DNA from: Raineyella sp964528755
GTDB lineage: Bacteria; Actinomycetota; Actinomycetes; Propionibacteriales; Propionibacteriaceae
DNA length: 64,000 nucleotides
Assembly (NCBI GenBank): GCA_964528755.1
Contig: CAZGWN010000002.1
Coordinates: forward strand, 50,677-114,676
Reading direction: 5' to 3'
Each line of letters opens with the position of its first letter. The first letter of the stretch is position 1. The translations under genes were made by a program, and so were the position numbers. This document shows, piece by piece, positions 1 through 7,979 of this stretch. The notes beneath the pieces were generated by a model that searched no databases, was not told the DNA's origin, and saw nothing but the letters and a program-made list of their open reading frames with translations.

Positions 1-71
1 CTGAAGTAGCGCGCTGATTCCGGGTCCCGGCGTGGGGTGGTCGGGCGATCCGCTGCTGAGGGAGCGGGGCG

Positions 72-887
72 TCAGTCCGGCCCGACCCGGCCCACCCGCC
101 GGCCGTCGCTCCGCGCCGCCTTGCGGGTCTGTTCGGGGGTCTCCCCGAGCACCTCGTGATAGCGGCGGGTGAAGTGTGCCTGGTCGGCGTAGCCCAGGTC
201 GGCGGCCAGCGCCGCCAGGTCCGTCGAGGGCTCCGACCACAGGGTGGTCGCGGCGTGTTGGAGGCGGCGGCACTCGATCAGCCACTTGGGTGTCACGCCG
301 ATGCGGGTCCGGGTGAGCCGGACGAGGGTGCGTGGGCTGAGCCCGACGAGGTCGGCCAGCTGGTCGACCCGGACCACGTCATCGCGTTCCTCGGCGATCC
401 GGCAGATCTCGTTGACCAGCAGGCCGGCCGGGTCGATGCGCGACTCCAGCGGGGCCAGCCAGTCGCCGAGGACGATCCGCAGCCCTGCCCGGGCCCCGGA
501 CCGATCCTCGGCCGATGTCATGACCTCCGCGATCGCGGCCGAGGGCGTGCCCGTGAGGGTCTCCCGCCCGCCGGTCAGCAGCCGCGGTGGCGTGACGGTG
601 AGGATTCCGGCGGCCGCGGGCCGCAGCAGGACGCCCACTGCCCAGGACCGGCCGCGCAAGAGGCGTGTCTGCACGGCGGGCGACGGCCCGTAGAGGGCAG
701 CGTCGTCGGGGTCGATGACGATGTTGTGGGTGGGATACGTCAGAACCCGCTGGGGTCGGACCTCCCCGGCGGGGATGTCCCAGCGGACCACCCAGACATG
801 CCGCACCAGCCGGTCGAGGCCGAGGTCGAACCGGTCGAAGGTGACCTCGGCGTCACCGGGGTTGAGATGTCCGCGCGAGTGGGGCAT
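72..887 (-). CDS. AraC-family transcriptional regulator
   Basis: Probable one-component regulator of about 271 residues. The C-terminal third carries the two helix-turn-helix motifs of AraC/XylS proteins: first helix pair around VDQLADLVGLSPRTLVRLTR, second around LAADLGYADQAHFTRRYHE, ending in the typical GETPEQTRK. The N-terminal part resembles the small sensor domain of DUF6597-type AraC proteins, with no motif that reveals the ligand. I chose the ATG at 887 (protein starts MPHSRGHL); a GTG at 920 in the same frame is possible but adds poorly conserved-looking residues. It is divergent from the VOC protein gene that starts 60 bases away, so it may regulate that gene; this is inference from arrangement. 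Confidence 0.85.
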   Translation of the reverse strand: MPHSRGHLNPGDAEVTFDRFDLGLDRLVRHVWVVRWDIPAGEVRPQRVLTYPTHNIVIDPDDAALYGPSPAVQTRLLRGRSWAVGVLLRPAAAGILTVTPPRLLTGGRETLTGTPSAAIAEVMTSAEDRSGARAGLRIVLGDWLAPLESRIDPAGLLVNEICRIAEERDDVVRVDQLADLVGLSPRTLVRLTRTRIGVTPKWLIECRRLQHAATTLWSEPSTDLAALAADLGYADQAHFTRRYHEVLGETPEQTRKAARSDGRRVGRVGPD

Positions 888-946
888 GGCGTGTCCCTGT
901 CCGAAAAGTTCAAGAAGCACGGGTCCGGGTTGGCCACGATGATCCC

Positions 947-1447
947 ATGACCGATGATGTGATTTCCGCCACCGGCACGTGGACGACGAACGGTATGCCG
1001 CACGGCAGCACGAGCCTCACCCCGCACCTCTCGGTGACCCCGGCCGACGCGGCCCTGGACTTCTACGAGGCGGTCTTCGGCGCCGAGGTGCTGGACGTGA
1101 CCCGCTTCGGGGACGTGGTCGCCCACGCCGAACTCGACTTCGGTGCGGGGCACCTGACCCTGGGTGAGCCGATGGAGTCCTTTGGCCTGGTGGCACCGGA
1201 CCCGGCCCGGGGTGCCGACTTCTCCCTGGCCGTCTACGTGCCCGACGTCGACGCCGTGACCGAGCGGGCGGTCGCCGCGGGCGCGACAGTGCGCGAGCCG
1301 GCGACGACGTTCGTGTCCGGCGACCGCTACGCGTCGATCCTCGATCCCTACGGCGTGCGGTGGACGGTGATGACGCGGGTGGAGGACCTCAGCCCCGAGG
1401 AAAGCCGGCGTCGGGTCGCGGAGTGGTCGGCCGCGCAGACGGGCTGA
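947..1447 (+). CDS. VOC (glyoxalase/PhnB-like) family protein
   Basis: A 166-residue single-gene protein of the vicinal oxygen chelate superfamily, closest in style to PhnB/YerK-type proteins: LTPHLSVTPADAALDFYEAVFGAEV at the N-terminal half and DRYASILDPYGVRWTVMTRVEDLSPEE at the end are characteristic. Such proteins are usually cytoplasmic and their substrates are mostly unknown; a glyoxalase or drug-binding role cannot be read from sequence. A second in-frame ATG lies 48 bases downstream (MPHGSTSL) and would remove a weakly conserved leader. It is divergent from the AraC regulator and ends in a convergent intergenic region with the 1.75 kb locus. Confidence 0.85.
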   Translation: MTDDVISATGTWTTNGMPHGSTSLTPHLSVTPADAALDFYEAVFGAEVLDVTRFGDVVAHAELDFGAGHLTLGEPMESFGLVAPDPARGADFSLAVYVPDVDAVTERAVAAGATVREPATTFVSGDRYASILDPYGVRWTVMTRVEDLSPEESRRRVAEWSAAQTG

Positions 1448-1628
1448 GTCGGTGCCTCCGCCGGGTTCGGCTCCGGACCACCCTCGCTCAGCCCTCCGGA
1501 TGCCGCAGACAGCGCTGCAGATCGCCCAGGTTCCGCCGCCAACGGCCGGGAGGGATTCCGCCCGGCGGCGGGCTCATCCAGTCGGCCATGGGCCCGCCGT
1601 AACCGAGCGGGTGGGCCGAGCCCGATGG

Positions 1629-1729
1629 GGTGGTGAGCCCAAATGACCACAAGGGGGGTGCCGATCGACGCCACTGCCGACGAGGTTACTGGGATCGGCG
1701 GGGGCCTCTGGTCGTTTGGGCTCACCACC
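1629..1729. repeat. 101-bp near-perfect palindrome in convergent intergenic region
   Basis: The 21-base arm at 1629-1649 (begins GGTGGTGAGCCC) is the reverse complement of 1709-1729 except for one position, which would be a G-U pair in RNA. A second nested pair GCCGATC (1660-1666) / GATCGGC (1693-1699) lies inside. The element sits in the roughly 305-base gap between the convergent VOC gene (ends 1447) and the semialdehyde dehydrogenase gene (ends 1753). It could act as a strong bidirectional terminator or be a small MITE/REP-like element. The rest of 1448-1752 holds no supported gene. Confidence 0.8.
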
Positions 1730-1752
1730 TGGCCCGAGCCGGGCCCCGAGGA

Positions 1753-3231
1753 CTACCCCAGCACCGGCCTGCCGTCGACCAGCGCCGGGCCGGGCCGGTT
1801 CTCGTCGCCCAGTTCGGCGGGCAGTAGGTGCGCGGGGAGGTTCTGGTAGGCCACCGGGCGGATGAACCGGCTGATCGCCGCGGTGCCCACCGAGGTGGTC
1901 GCCGAGGCAGTGGTGGCCGGGTAGGGCCCGCCGTGCTGCTGGGCGTAGGTGACCGACAGCCCCGTCGGCCACTGGTTCCACAGGATGCGCCCGGCCCGCT
2001 GGGACAGCGCCCACACCAGGTCCGGGGCGATCGTGTCGTCGTCCTCCCCGACGACGGTGGCGGTGAGCTGGCCCTGGATCGCCTCGGCGACGGCGAGCAG
2101 GTCCGCCTCACTGTCGTACGTGGCGACCAGCGACGCCGGCCCGAAGACCTCGGTCACCAGTCCGGCCGGGTCGGCCAGCAGCTCGGCGGCCGTGGTCCGC
2201 AGCAGGGTAGGGGCCGGCGGCTCGCCCGGGGCCGACGCGTCCCCGTGCAACGCCGTGACCCCGGCATGCCCGGCGACGGTCTGCAGGTGCTGGACGTAGC
2301 CCGAGGCGATCCGGTCGTTGAGCATCGGCTGCGGCGCCGGGTAGGCGGCTTGTTCCAGCAGCTCGGGCAGGCCCGAATCGGCCGGCACGAGGAAGACCCC
2401 GGGCTTGGTGCAGAACTGGCCGGAGCCGACGGTGAAGGAGCCGACAAAGCCCGCGACGATCTCCTCCGGCCGCCGCGCGGCAGCGGCGCGGGTGACGAAC
2501 ACCGGGTTGACACTGCCCAGCTCGCCGTAGAACGGGATCGGGTCGGCGCGGCGTTGCGCGATGTCGAACAATGCCCGACCTCCGGCGATCGAGCCGGTGA
2601 AGGCGCCCGCCTTGATGCGCGCGTCGTTGAGCGCGGTGATCCCGGCCTCGACCCCGGCGACAACGGCGAAGGTTCCCGCCGGCGCGCCGGCACCGGCCAG
2701 TGCGCCTGCCACGATCTCGCCGGTCCGCCGGGACAGCCCCGGGTGTCCGGGGTGGGCCTTGAGCACCACCGGGCAGCCGGCGGCCAGCGCGGAGGCGGTG
2801 TCGCCGCCGGCGACCGAGAAGGCGAACGGGAAGTTGCTCGCCGCGAAGACCAGGACCGGACCGATCGGGATCCCGATCCGGCGGGTATCGGGCCGGGCCC
2901 CCATCGGCCAGGCCGGATCGGCGTGGTCGATCCGGGCATCCAGGTAGCCACGGGCCGTGACCACCTCGGCGAACAGCCGAAGTTGGAAGGTGGTGCGGGT
3001 CAGCTCGCCGCGCAACCGCCCCTCGCTCAGGTGGGTCTCGGCGATGGCGAGCGGCACGAGTTCGTCGGCGGCAGCATCGAGGGCGTCGGCGACGGCACCC
3101 AGGGCGGCGGCGCGCTCCTCGGGGGTGGTCCGGGACCAGCCCGGGAAGGCCTGGTGGGCGTGGGCCAGCACCTCCTCCAGTGCCTCGGCGGTGGTGGGAA
3201 GCTCGGCGGATGTGGCGGTGGGGCTGCTCAT
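1753..3231 (-). CDS. alpha-ketoglutarate semialdehyde dehydrogenase (2,5-dioxopentanoate dehydrogenase)
   Basis: NAD(P)-dependent aldehyde dehydrogenase expected to oxidise 2-oxoglutarate semialdehyde to 2-oxoglutarate, the last step of hydroxyproline breakdown. About 492 residues, normal for the family. Visible ALDH features: SNFPFAFS (Asn near residue 133), VLKAHP (cofactor Lys about 158), FYGELGSVNP (general base Glu about 237) and GQFCTKPG (catalytic Cys about 274). The AHPGHPG and GELGSVNPVF stretches are typical of the KGSADH branch rather than betaine or acetaldehyde enzymes. Two ATGs are close (3237 and 3231); the second has AAAGG at better spacing. It lies 27 bases downstream of the dehydrogenase genes, last in the catabolic operon. 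Confidence 0.9.
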   Translation of the reverse strand: MSSPTATSAELPTTAEALEEVLAHAHQAFPGWSRTTPEERAAALGAVADALDAAADELVPLAIAETHLSEGRLRGELTRTTFQLRLFAEVVTARGYLDARIDHADPAWPMGARPDTRRIGIPIGPVLVFAASNFPFAFSVAGGDTASALAAGCPVVLKAHPGHPGLSRRTGEIVAGALAGAGAPAGTFAVVAGVEAGITALNDARIKAGAFTGSIAGGRALFDIAQRRADPIPFYGELGSVNPVFVTRAAAARRPEEIVAGFVGSFTVGSGQFCTKPGVFLVPADSGLPELLEQAAYPAPQPMLNDRIASGYVQHLQTVAGHAGVTALHGDASAPGEPPAPTLLRTTAAELLADPAGLVTEVFGPASLVATYDSEADLLAVAEAIQGQLTATVVGEDDDTIAPDLVWALSQRAGRILWNQWPTGLSVTYAQQHGGPYPATTASATTSVGTAAISRFIRPVAYQNLPAHLLPAELGDENRPGPALVDGRPVLG

Positions 3232-3258
3232 GGTCATCCTTTCGTGGGCAGAACAGGA

Positions 3259-4752
3259 TCAGGAGGCGGAGGATTCCACCACGGGGTCGGCCAACTCGCC
3301 CAGACGTACGGGCGTGGCCAGGGGACGGCGTCCCAGCGCAGCCAGCTCGTCGGCGGTTGCCGCGCCGGGACCGTGGTGGCCGAGGCAGCCGACGGCATAG
3401 CCGCAGACCCGACCCTGGCACATCCCCATGCCGGGCCGGCCGGCGATCCGCAAGGTCCGCGGCTCGGTGGCGTCGACTTCCTCGCCCAGCGCACGCAGGG
3501 CGCCGTACGTGACCTCCTCGCAGCGGCAGATGAGCGTGTCGTCAGTCAACCAACTCGACCAGTGGGCTGGTACGGGGGTGGCGGCGTGCATCGCCGCCGC
3601 GAACCGGCTGCCGCGGGCGACCCGGCGCCGGAGCTTCCCGCGCCGGCGGTCGTCGAGGGCCGTTCCCAGCTCGGCCAAGACGGACAGCCCGGCGAGTTCG
3701 CCCTCGGCCAGCGCCTGGGTCGCCCCGCCGACGCCGGTGATCTCGCCGGCCGCGAACACCCCCGCCACGCTGGTGCGCTGGTCGGCGTCGACGTCGACCA
3801 CCAGGGACCCGTCCGCGCAGACCCGGACGTCGGCGTCGAGGGCGAGGGGAAGTTCGAGGGAGGGGGTGAAGCCCCAGCCGGTCGCGACGAGATCGGCCTC
3901 GACCTCGCGTTCGGTGCCCGGGACCACTGTGCCGGTGGCGTCGAGCCGGGCCAGGCGGACCGCTTCGACGCGCTCGTCGCCGAGCGCGGCCACGACGGTG
4001 GTCCGGGTGCGCAGGCCGATCCGGTGCCGCAGGAAGGTGCCGGCGTATTCGACGCCTTCCAGGCCCTTGCCCGGCTCCTGGATGGCTCCCCACGGGTCGC
4101 GGCCCCACCGGGCGAGGCTGTTCGCCTCACACACGGTGACCGAGGCCGCGCCGGCACGGGCGAGGTTCGCGGCGACCGGCAGTAGGAACGGCCCGGTCCC
4201 GGCGACCACCGCGCGTCGCCCGGCGAGCACCCGGTGGCCCTTGATCAGCGCCTGGACACCGCCCGCGGCCATCACGCCCGGCAGGGTCCAGCCGGGGAAC
4301 GGCAACTGCCGGTCGTACGCGCCGGTGGCGAGCAGCAGCGTCCGGGTGCGGATCGGTCCGGGCCCGGTCGGGGCCTGCTCGACAGCAGTGACGGCGGCAG
4401 TCAGGTGGAGGTCGAAGCCGGCACCGTCGGGCAGCGGGGTGATCGCCCACACCTGGGTGCCGGGACGGTAGTCGAGGAGGTCGGCGGTGACGGCCCGGTC
4501 CAGCGACTCACGCAGCCGCCGGTAGGTGCCCCAGTGATGGTGCCCGAGCCCCTCGTCCGTCCCGGTCGCCGCGAGCAGGTCGGGTTCGGGATGCCGCCAG
4601 AACTGTCCCCCGCTGAGGTGACCCATGTCGATCAGGGCGCAGCGGCGCCCGGCGCCGGTCAACGCGGCCGCGGCAGCCAGCCCGGCAGGTCCGGCGCCGA
4701 TGACGACGGAGTCGAAGGATGCGGCGTCGGTGGGGCCGAGATCAGTGGACAT
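3259..4752 (-). CDS. D-hydroxyproline dehydrogenase, FAD/NAD-binding subunit (HcnB/OoxA-like)
   Basis: Flavoprotein of 497 residues. It begins with a dinucleotide-binding motif (VVIGAGPAGLAAAAAL), has a second GxGxxx region (VVAGTGPFLLPVAANLARAG) and a C-terminal BFD-like [2Fe-2S] segment with cysteines in LICRCEEV and MGMCQGRVC (about residues 405-450). This is the architecture of the pyridine-nucleotide-disulfide subunit of heteromeric amino-acid dehydrogenases (octopine/nopaline oxidase, hydrogen cyanide synthase, heteromeric D-Hyp dehydrogenase). It overlaps the upstream 2Fe-2S gene by 11 bases, so the subunits are probably translationally coupled. Substrate assignment is from context. 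Confidence 0.85.
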   Translation of the reverse strand: MSTDLGPTDAASFDSVVIGAGPAGLAAAAALTGAGRRCALIDMGHLSGGQFWRHPEPDLLAATGTDEGLGHHHWGTYRRLRESLDRAVTADLLDYRPGTQVWAITPLPDGAGFDLHLTAAVTAVEQAPTGPGPIRTRTLLLATGAYDRQLPFPGWTLPGVMAAGGVQALIKGHRVLAGRRAVVAGTGPFLLPVAANLARAGAASVTVCEANSLARWGRDPWGAIQEPGKGLEGVEYAGTFLRHRIGLRTRTTVVAALGDERVEAVRLARLDATGTVVPGTEREVEADLVATGWGFTPSLELPLALDADVRVCADGSLVVDVDADQRTSVAGVFAAGEITGVGGATQALAEGELAGLSVLAELGTALDDRRRGKLRRRVARGSRFAAAMHAATPVPAHWSSWLTDDTLICRCEEVTYGALRALGEEVDATEPRTLRIAGRPGMGMCQGRVCGYAVGCLGHHGPGAATADELAALGRRPLATPVRLGELADPVVESSAS

Positions 4753-5032
4753 CGAGGGCCTCCTCCAGGCCGGGGAACGGCCGGTCGGGATCGGTACGGG
4801 ACACCCGCATCCCCTCCCGGGCCAGCACGAGGCAGGCCCGCTGACCGGGGACCCCGTCGACGGTGACCAGACAGTCGTAGCAGACGCCGATCCCGCAGAA
4901 CAGGCCGCGCGGGCGGTGGTCGCCGCGTGTGGTCCGCCAGGCAGCCACCCCGGCCGCCATCAGGGCGGCGCCGACGGTCTGACCCGGCACGAAGTCGATC
5001 GGTTGCCCGTCCAGCCGGAACGTGGGACTCAT
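4742..5032 (-). CDS. D-hydroxyproline dehydrogenase, small [2Fe-2S] subunit
   Basis: A 96-residue ferredoxin-like protein. Cysteines at about 46, 51, 54 and 67 follow the plant-type pattern C-x4-C-x2-C...C (FCGIGVCYDC...RACL), as in the gamma/small subunit of heteromeric D-amino-acid dehydrogenases, where it passes electrons between the two flavin subunits. The start is the ATG at 5032, which overlaps the stop of the upstream oxidoreductase in an ATGA junction. It overlaps the downstream FAD subunit by 11 bases. The product fits a three-gene complex in the order catalytic FAD subunit, 2Fe-2S subunit, FAD/NAD subunit. Confidence 0.88.
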   Translation of the reverse strand: MSPTFRLDGQPIDFVPGQTVGAALMAAGVAAWRTTRGDHRPRGLFCGIGVCYDCLVTVDGVPGQRACLVLAREGMRVSRTDPDRPFPGLEEALDVH

Positions 5033-6192
5033 ACGTGCTCCTCGGTGGTCGTGCGGGATTCCTCGAAGCGCTCCGGGCGGAACGGTGCCAGGTCCAGGTC
5101 GGTGGGCCGATCGGTGAGCTGCTGGACGAGCAGCTTGGCGGTGCCCGGAGCGAGGCCGATGCCCGCCCCCTCGTGGCCGCAGGCGTGCCACAGGCCGGGC
5201 GCCCGCGGGTCGGGGCCGATGATCGGCAGATGGTCCTCGCAGTAGGGCCGGTAGCCCCAGTACGTCCGCATGATCGACACCCCGGCCAGCGCCGGGAAGA
5301 GCTCGAGGGCCCGGGCGGCGAGCAGCTGGACCGCGGCGACCGACGGGCCCGGTGCGAAGCCGACCCGTTCGCGGGTGGCGCCGATGAGCAGGGTGCCCGA
5401 GTCGGTCGCCTCGACCACCGGGGAGGCCTGCAGCGCCGCGTCGCCGGACCCGACGTCGCCGACGTACTCGGCGGCGTACACCTTGTGGAAGACCGTCGGG
5501 GGGAGCGGTTCGCTGACCAGCACGAAGCCGCGGCGCGGCTGGACCGGTACGTCGAGCCCGGCCAGCGCCCCGATCGTCGGGGCCCAGGGTCCGGTGGCGT
5601 TGACCACCGCCCCGGCGGGGATCTCCTCGGCGCCGACACGTACGCCGACGACCCGCTCGCCGGCGCGCAACAGCCCGGTGACCTCGGCATGCTGGCGTAC
5701 GGTCGCGCCGTGTTCGCGGGCCAGCCGCAGCAGGTGGGCGGTCGCGAGGATCGGCTGGACCTGGGCGTCCTCGGGATACCAGGCGCCACCGGTCAGTGCC
5801 GGGTTGATGTTGGGTTCCAGTTCTCGGACGCCGGCCGCATCGACCAGGTCGGCGCGGATCCCGTGCGCCTGCTGGGTGGCCACCAGACCGCTCAGCGCCT
5901 CCAGGCTGGCCGCCGTCCGGCTGACCACGAGCCCGCCCTTGGGGCGGAACTCCCAACGGTCCCCGTACGCGCCGAGGTCGTCGCGCCAGACGGTGTTGGA
6001 ATAGAGCGCCAGGTCGAGCTCGGGGCCCAGTTCCTTGTCGGAGACGAGGATGTTGCCCTCGCCGTGGGAGGAGGTGCCCGAGGCGATCGCGCCGCGTTCG
6101 AGCACCAGCACCGACAGCCCGGCGGCGGTGGCGAAATGTGACACGGCGGCACCGATCATGCCGGCGCCGATGACGACGAGATCAGTGCTCAT
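5029..6192 (-). CDS. D-hydroxyproline dehydrogenase, catalytic FAD subunit (DAO family)
   Basis: D-amino-acid-oxidase-fold flavoprotein of 387 residues, expected to oxidise cis-4-hydroxy-D-proline to delta1-pyrroline-4-hydroxy-2-carboxylate. N-terminal VVIGAGMIGAAVSHFATAAGL binds FAD; SHGEGNILVSDKE and the C-terminal PIIGPDPRAPGLWHACGHEGAGIGLAPGTAKLL are typical of the beta subunit of heteromeric sarcosine/proline/D-Hyp dehydrogenases. The ATG at 6192 is preceded by GGTGGAGG, a good ribosome site, and lies inside the end of the GntR gene (11-base overlap). Placement between the epimerase/regulator and the 2Fe-2S gene supports the hydroxyproline assignment over sarcosine or glycine oxidase. 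Confidence 0.87.
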   Translation of the reverse strand: MSTDLVVIGAGMIGAAVSHFATAAGLSVLVLERGAIASGTSSHGEGNILVSDKELGPELDLALYSNTVWRDDLGAYGDRWEFRPKGGLVVSRTAASLEALSGLVATQQAHGIRADLVDAAGVRELEPNINPALTGGAWYPEDAQVQPILATAHLLRLAREHGATVRQHAEVTGLLRAGERVVGVRVGAEEIPAGAVVNATGPWAPTIGALAGLDVPVQPRRGFVLVSEPLPPTVFHKVYAAEYVGDVGSGDAALQASPVVEATDSGTLLIGATRERVGFAPGPSVAAVQLLAARALELFPALAGVSIMRTYWGYRPYCEDHLPIIGPDPRAPGLWHACGHEGAGIGLAPGTAKLLVQQLTDRPTDLDLAPFRPERFEESRTTTEEHV

Positions 6193-6898
6193 CGACCTCC
6201 ACCTGTTTCTCCAGATCGATGGGTGGTTCACTGTGGCCGGCCCAGATGCCGATGGTGTGGCGGATGTGGATCTGCAGGAGGCGCTCCACACCGTCGGGGT
6301 CGCGGGCGTCGATCCGCTCCGCGATGGCGATGTGTTCCCGCGCGTTGGCCGGTAGCTCGCCGGCCTCCAGCAGTGCCTTCAGCCCGAACTGGCGGGTCTG
6401 CGCCCGCAGCCGGGACACCACGTCGATCAGGGTGTCGTTGCCGGTGTAGCCGAGCAGCCCCAGGTGGAACACGGCGTCGGCCTCCAGATAGGCCGTCAGG
6501 TCGCGGTCGGCCGCCGCCTGGACGATCGCCTCGGCGCGGGCCCGGACCACCGGCAGGTCCGCGACCGGGATGCTCTCGGTGATGGAGGCCACCGCGGGCG
6601 GCTCCAGCAGCAGCCGCACGCTGGTGATGTCGGCCAGCACCTTGTCGGAGACCTCGGTGACCCGGAAACCGCGGTTGGGCAGCACCTCGACCAGTCCCTC
6701 GCGGACGAGGTCGAGCATCGCCTCACGCACCGGCGTGGCGGAGACCCCGAACTGCTGGCCCAGGGTCGGCGCGGAGAATTCCTCGCCGGGCGCCAGGTCC
6801 CCGGAGACGATGCTGCTGCGGATGCGGCTGGCGACGGTGTCGCGCAGACTGCGACGGCGTAGCGGCGCGATGCCGGCGAGCTGGTTGGCGGATCTCAT
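6182..6898 (-). CDS. GntR family regulator (FadR/FCD subfamily), likely hydroxyproline-responsive
   Basis: Regulator of about 238 residues. An N-terminal winged helix (LRDTVASRIRSSIVSGDLAPGEEF, then VSATPVREAMLDLVREGLVEVLPNRGFRV) is followed by an all-helical FCD ligand domain (DAVFHLGLLGYTGNDTLIDVVSRL, REHIAIAERIDARD). FCD regulators commonly bind organic acids or amino acids with a metal. It sits inside the catabolic operon between the epimerase and dehydrogenase genes, so it probably controls this pathway and itself. Candidate operators lie at 8966-8989. Start chosen at the ATG giving MRSANQLAG; an upstream open frame exists but looks non-coding. Confidence 0.88.
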   Translation of the reverse strand: MRSANQLAGIAPLRRRSLRDTVASRIRSSIVSGDLAPGEEFSAPTLGQQFGVSATPVREAMLDLVREGLVEVLPNRGFRVTEVSDKVLADITSVRLLLEPPAVASITESIPVADLPVVRARAEAIVQAAADRDLTAYLEADAVFHLGLLGYTGNDTLIDVVSRLRAQTRQFGLKALLEAGELPANAREHIAIAERIDARDPDGVERLLQIHIRHTIGIWAGHSEPPIDLEKQVEVDEH

Positions 6899-6966
6899 GG
6901 GGGTGGCCTTTCGTGCGGCGGGGTGCTTCGATGATCCCCCGCGTCCGCCCCGGACGCCCAGCCCGT

Positions 6967-7968
6967 TCACAGCAGGAAACCTGATGGAAACGGATCGGTG
7001 GGGTCCAGCATGTACTGCGCCGTGCCGGTGACCCAGGCGCGGCCGGTGATGGTCGGGACGACCGCGGGGAACTCCCCGACGGTGGTCTCGCCGACGAGCC
7101 GGCCGATGAACTGGGAACCGATCAGCGACTCGTTGCGGAAGTCCTGGTCCAGCGGAAGCTCCCCGCGGGCGTGCAACTGGGCCATCCGGGCGGAGGTGCC
7201 GGTGCCGCAGGGGGACCGGTCGAACCAACCGGGGTAGATGGCCATCGCATGCCGGGAGTAGTGGGCGTCCGAACCGGGTGCCGCCAGGTAGACGTGGTGG
7301 CACAGGTGGATCCCGGGATCCAGCGGATGCACCGGCTCGTCGGCCGCATTGATGGCGTCCATGATGGACAGCCCGGCGTGCAACAACTCGTCCTTGTGAT
7401 CGCGGCCGAAGGGGATGCCGATCTGCTCCAGCGAGACGATTGCATAGAAGTTGCCGCCGAAGGCCAGGTCGTAGTCGACCCGGCCCAGGCCCGGCACGTC
7501 CACCCGGGCATCACGCCGGTAGAGGAAGGACGGGACGTTGCGCAGGGTCACCGACTCCGCGTGGCCGTCGCGGACGTCGACCCTCGCCTCGACCAGTCCG
7601 GCCGGGACGTCCAGCCGGATCGTGGTGACGGGCTCGACCACCTCGACCAGACCGGTCTCGACCAGCACGGTCGCCACGCCGATCGTCCCGTGGCCGCACA
7701 TCGGCAGACACCCGGACACCTCGATGAACAGCACCCCGAAGTCGGCGTCCGGTCTCGTCGGTGGTTGCAGGATGGCGCCGCTCATCGAGGCGTGCCCGCG
7801 CGGCTCGTTCATCAGCAGCGTCCGGAGGTCGTCCCGGTTGGCCATGAACCACTGCCGCCGCTCCTCCATGGTCGCCCCCGGGAGGGGGCCCACCCCGCCC
7901 ACGATGACGCGGGTGGGCATCCCCTCGGTGTGCGAGTCGACCGCGTGGTAGACGTGAGTCGTGCGCAT
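6967..7968 (-). CDS. 4-hydroxyproline 2-epimerase (proline racemase superfamily)
   Basis: Converts trans-4-hydroxy-L-proline to cis-4-hydroxy-D-proline, the entry step of bacterial hydroxyproline catabolism. 333 residues, standard length. Both catalytic cysteines are present: LPMCGHGTIG (Cys about 91) and DRSPCGTGTSARMA (Cys about 254). This separates epimerases/racemases from trans-3-hydroxyproline dehydratases, in which one Cys is replaced by Thr. DSHTEGMPTRVI at the N-terminus and HASMSGAILQPP are family signatures; the latter is usual in hydroxyproline rather than proline enzymes. It lies 11 bases after the deaminase gene and 68 bases before the GntR gene. Confidence 0.93.
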   Translation of the reverse strand: MRTTHVYHAVDSHTEGMPTRVIVGGVGPLPGATMEERRQWFMANRDDLRTLLMNEPRGHASMSGAILQPPTRPDADFGVLFIEVSGCLPMCGHGTIGVATVLVETGLVEVVEPVTTIRLDVPAGLVEARVDVRDGHAESVTLRNVPSFLYRRDARVDVPGLGRVDYDLAFGGNFYAIVSLEQIGIPFGRDHKDELLHAGLSIMDAINAADEPVHPLDPGIHLCHHVYLAAPGSDAHYSRHAMAIYPGWFDRSPCGTGTSARMAQLHARGELPLDQDFRNESLIGSQFIGRLVGETTVGEFPAVVPTITGRAWVTGTAQYMLDPTDPFPSGFLL

Positions 7969-7979
7969 GTCGGGTCGGC

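Noticed and set aside
1828..4185. Very long plus-strand open frames opposite the Hyp genes
   Set aside because: High-GC shadow frames with Gly/Arg/Pro-rich translation; the minus strand encodes clear ALDH and flavoprotein domains.
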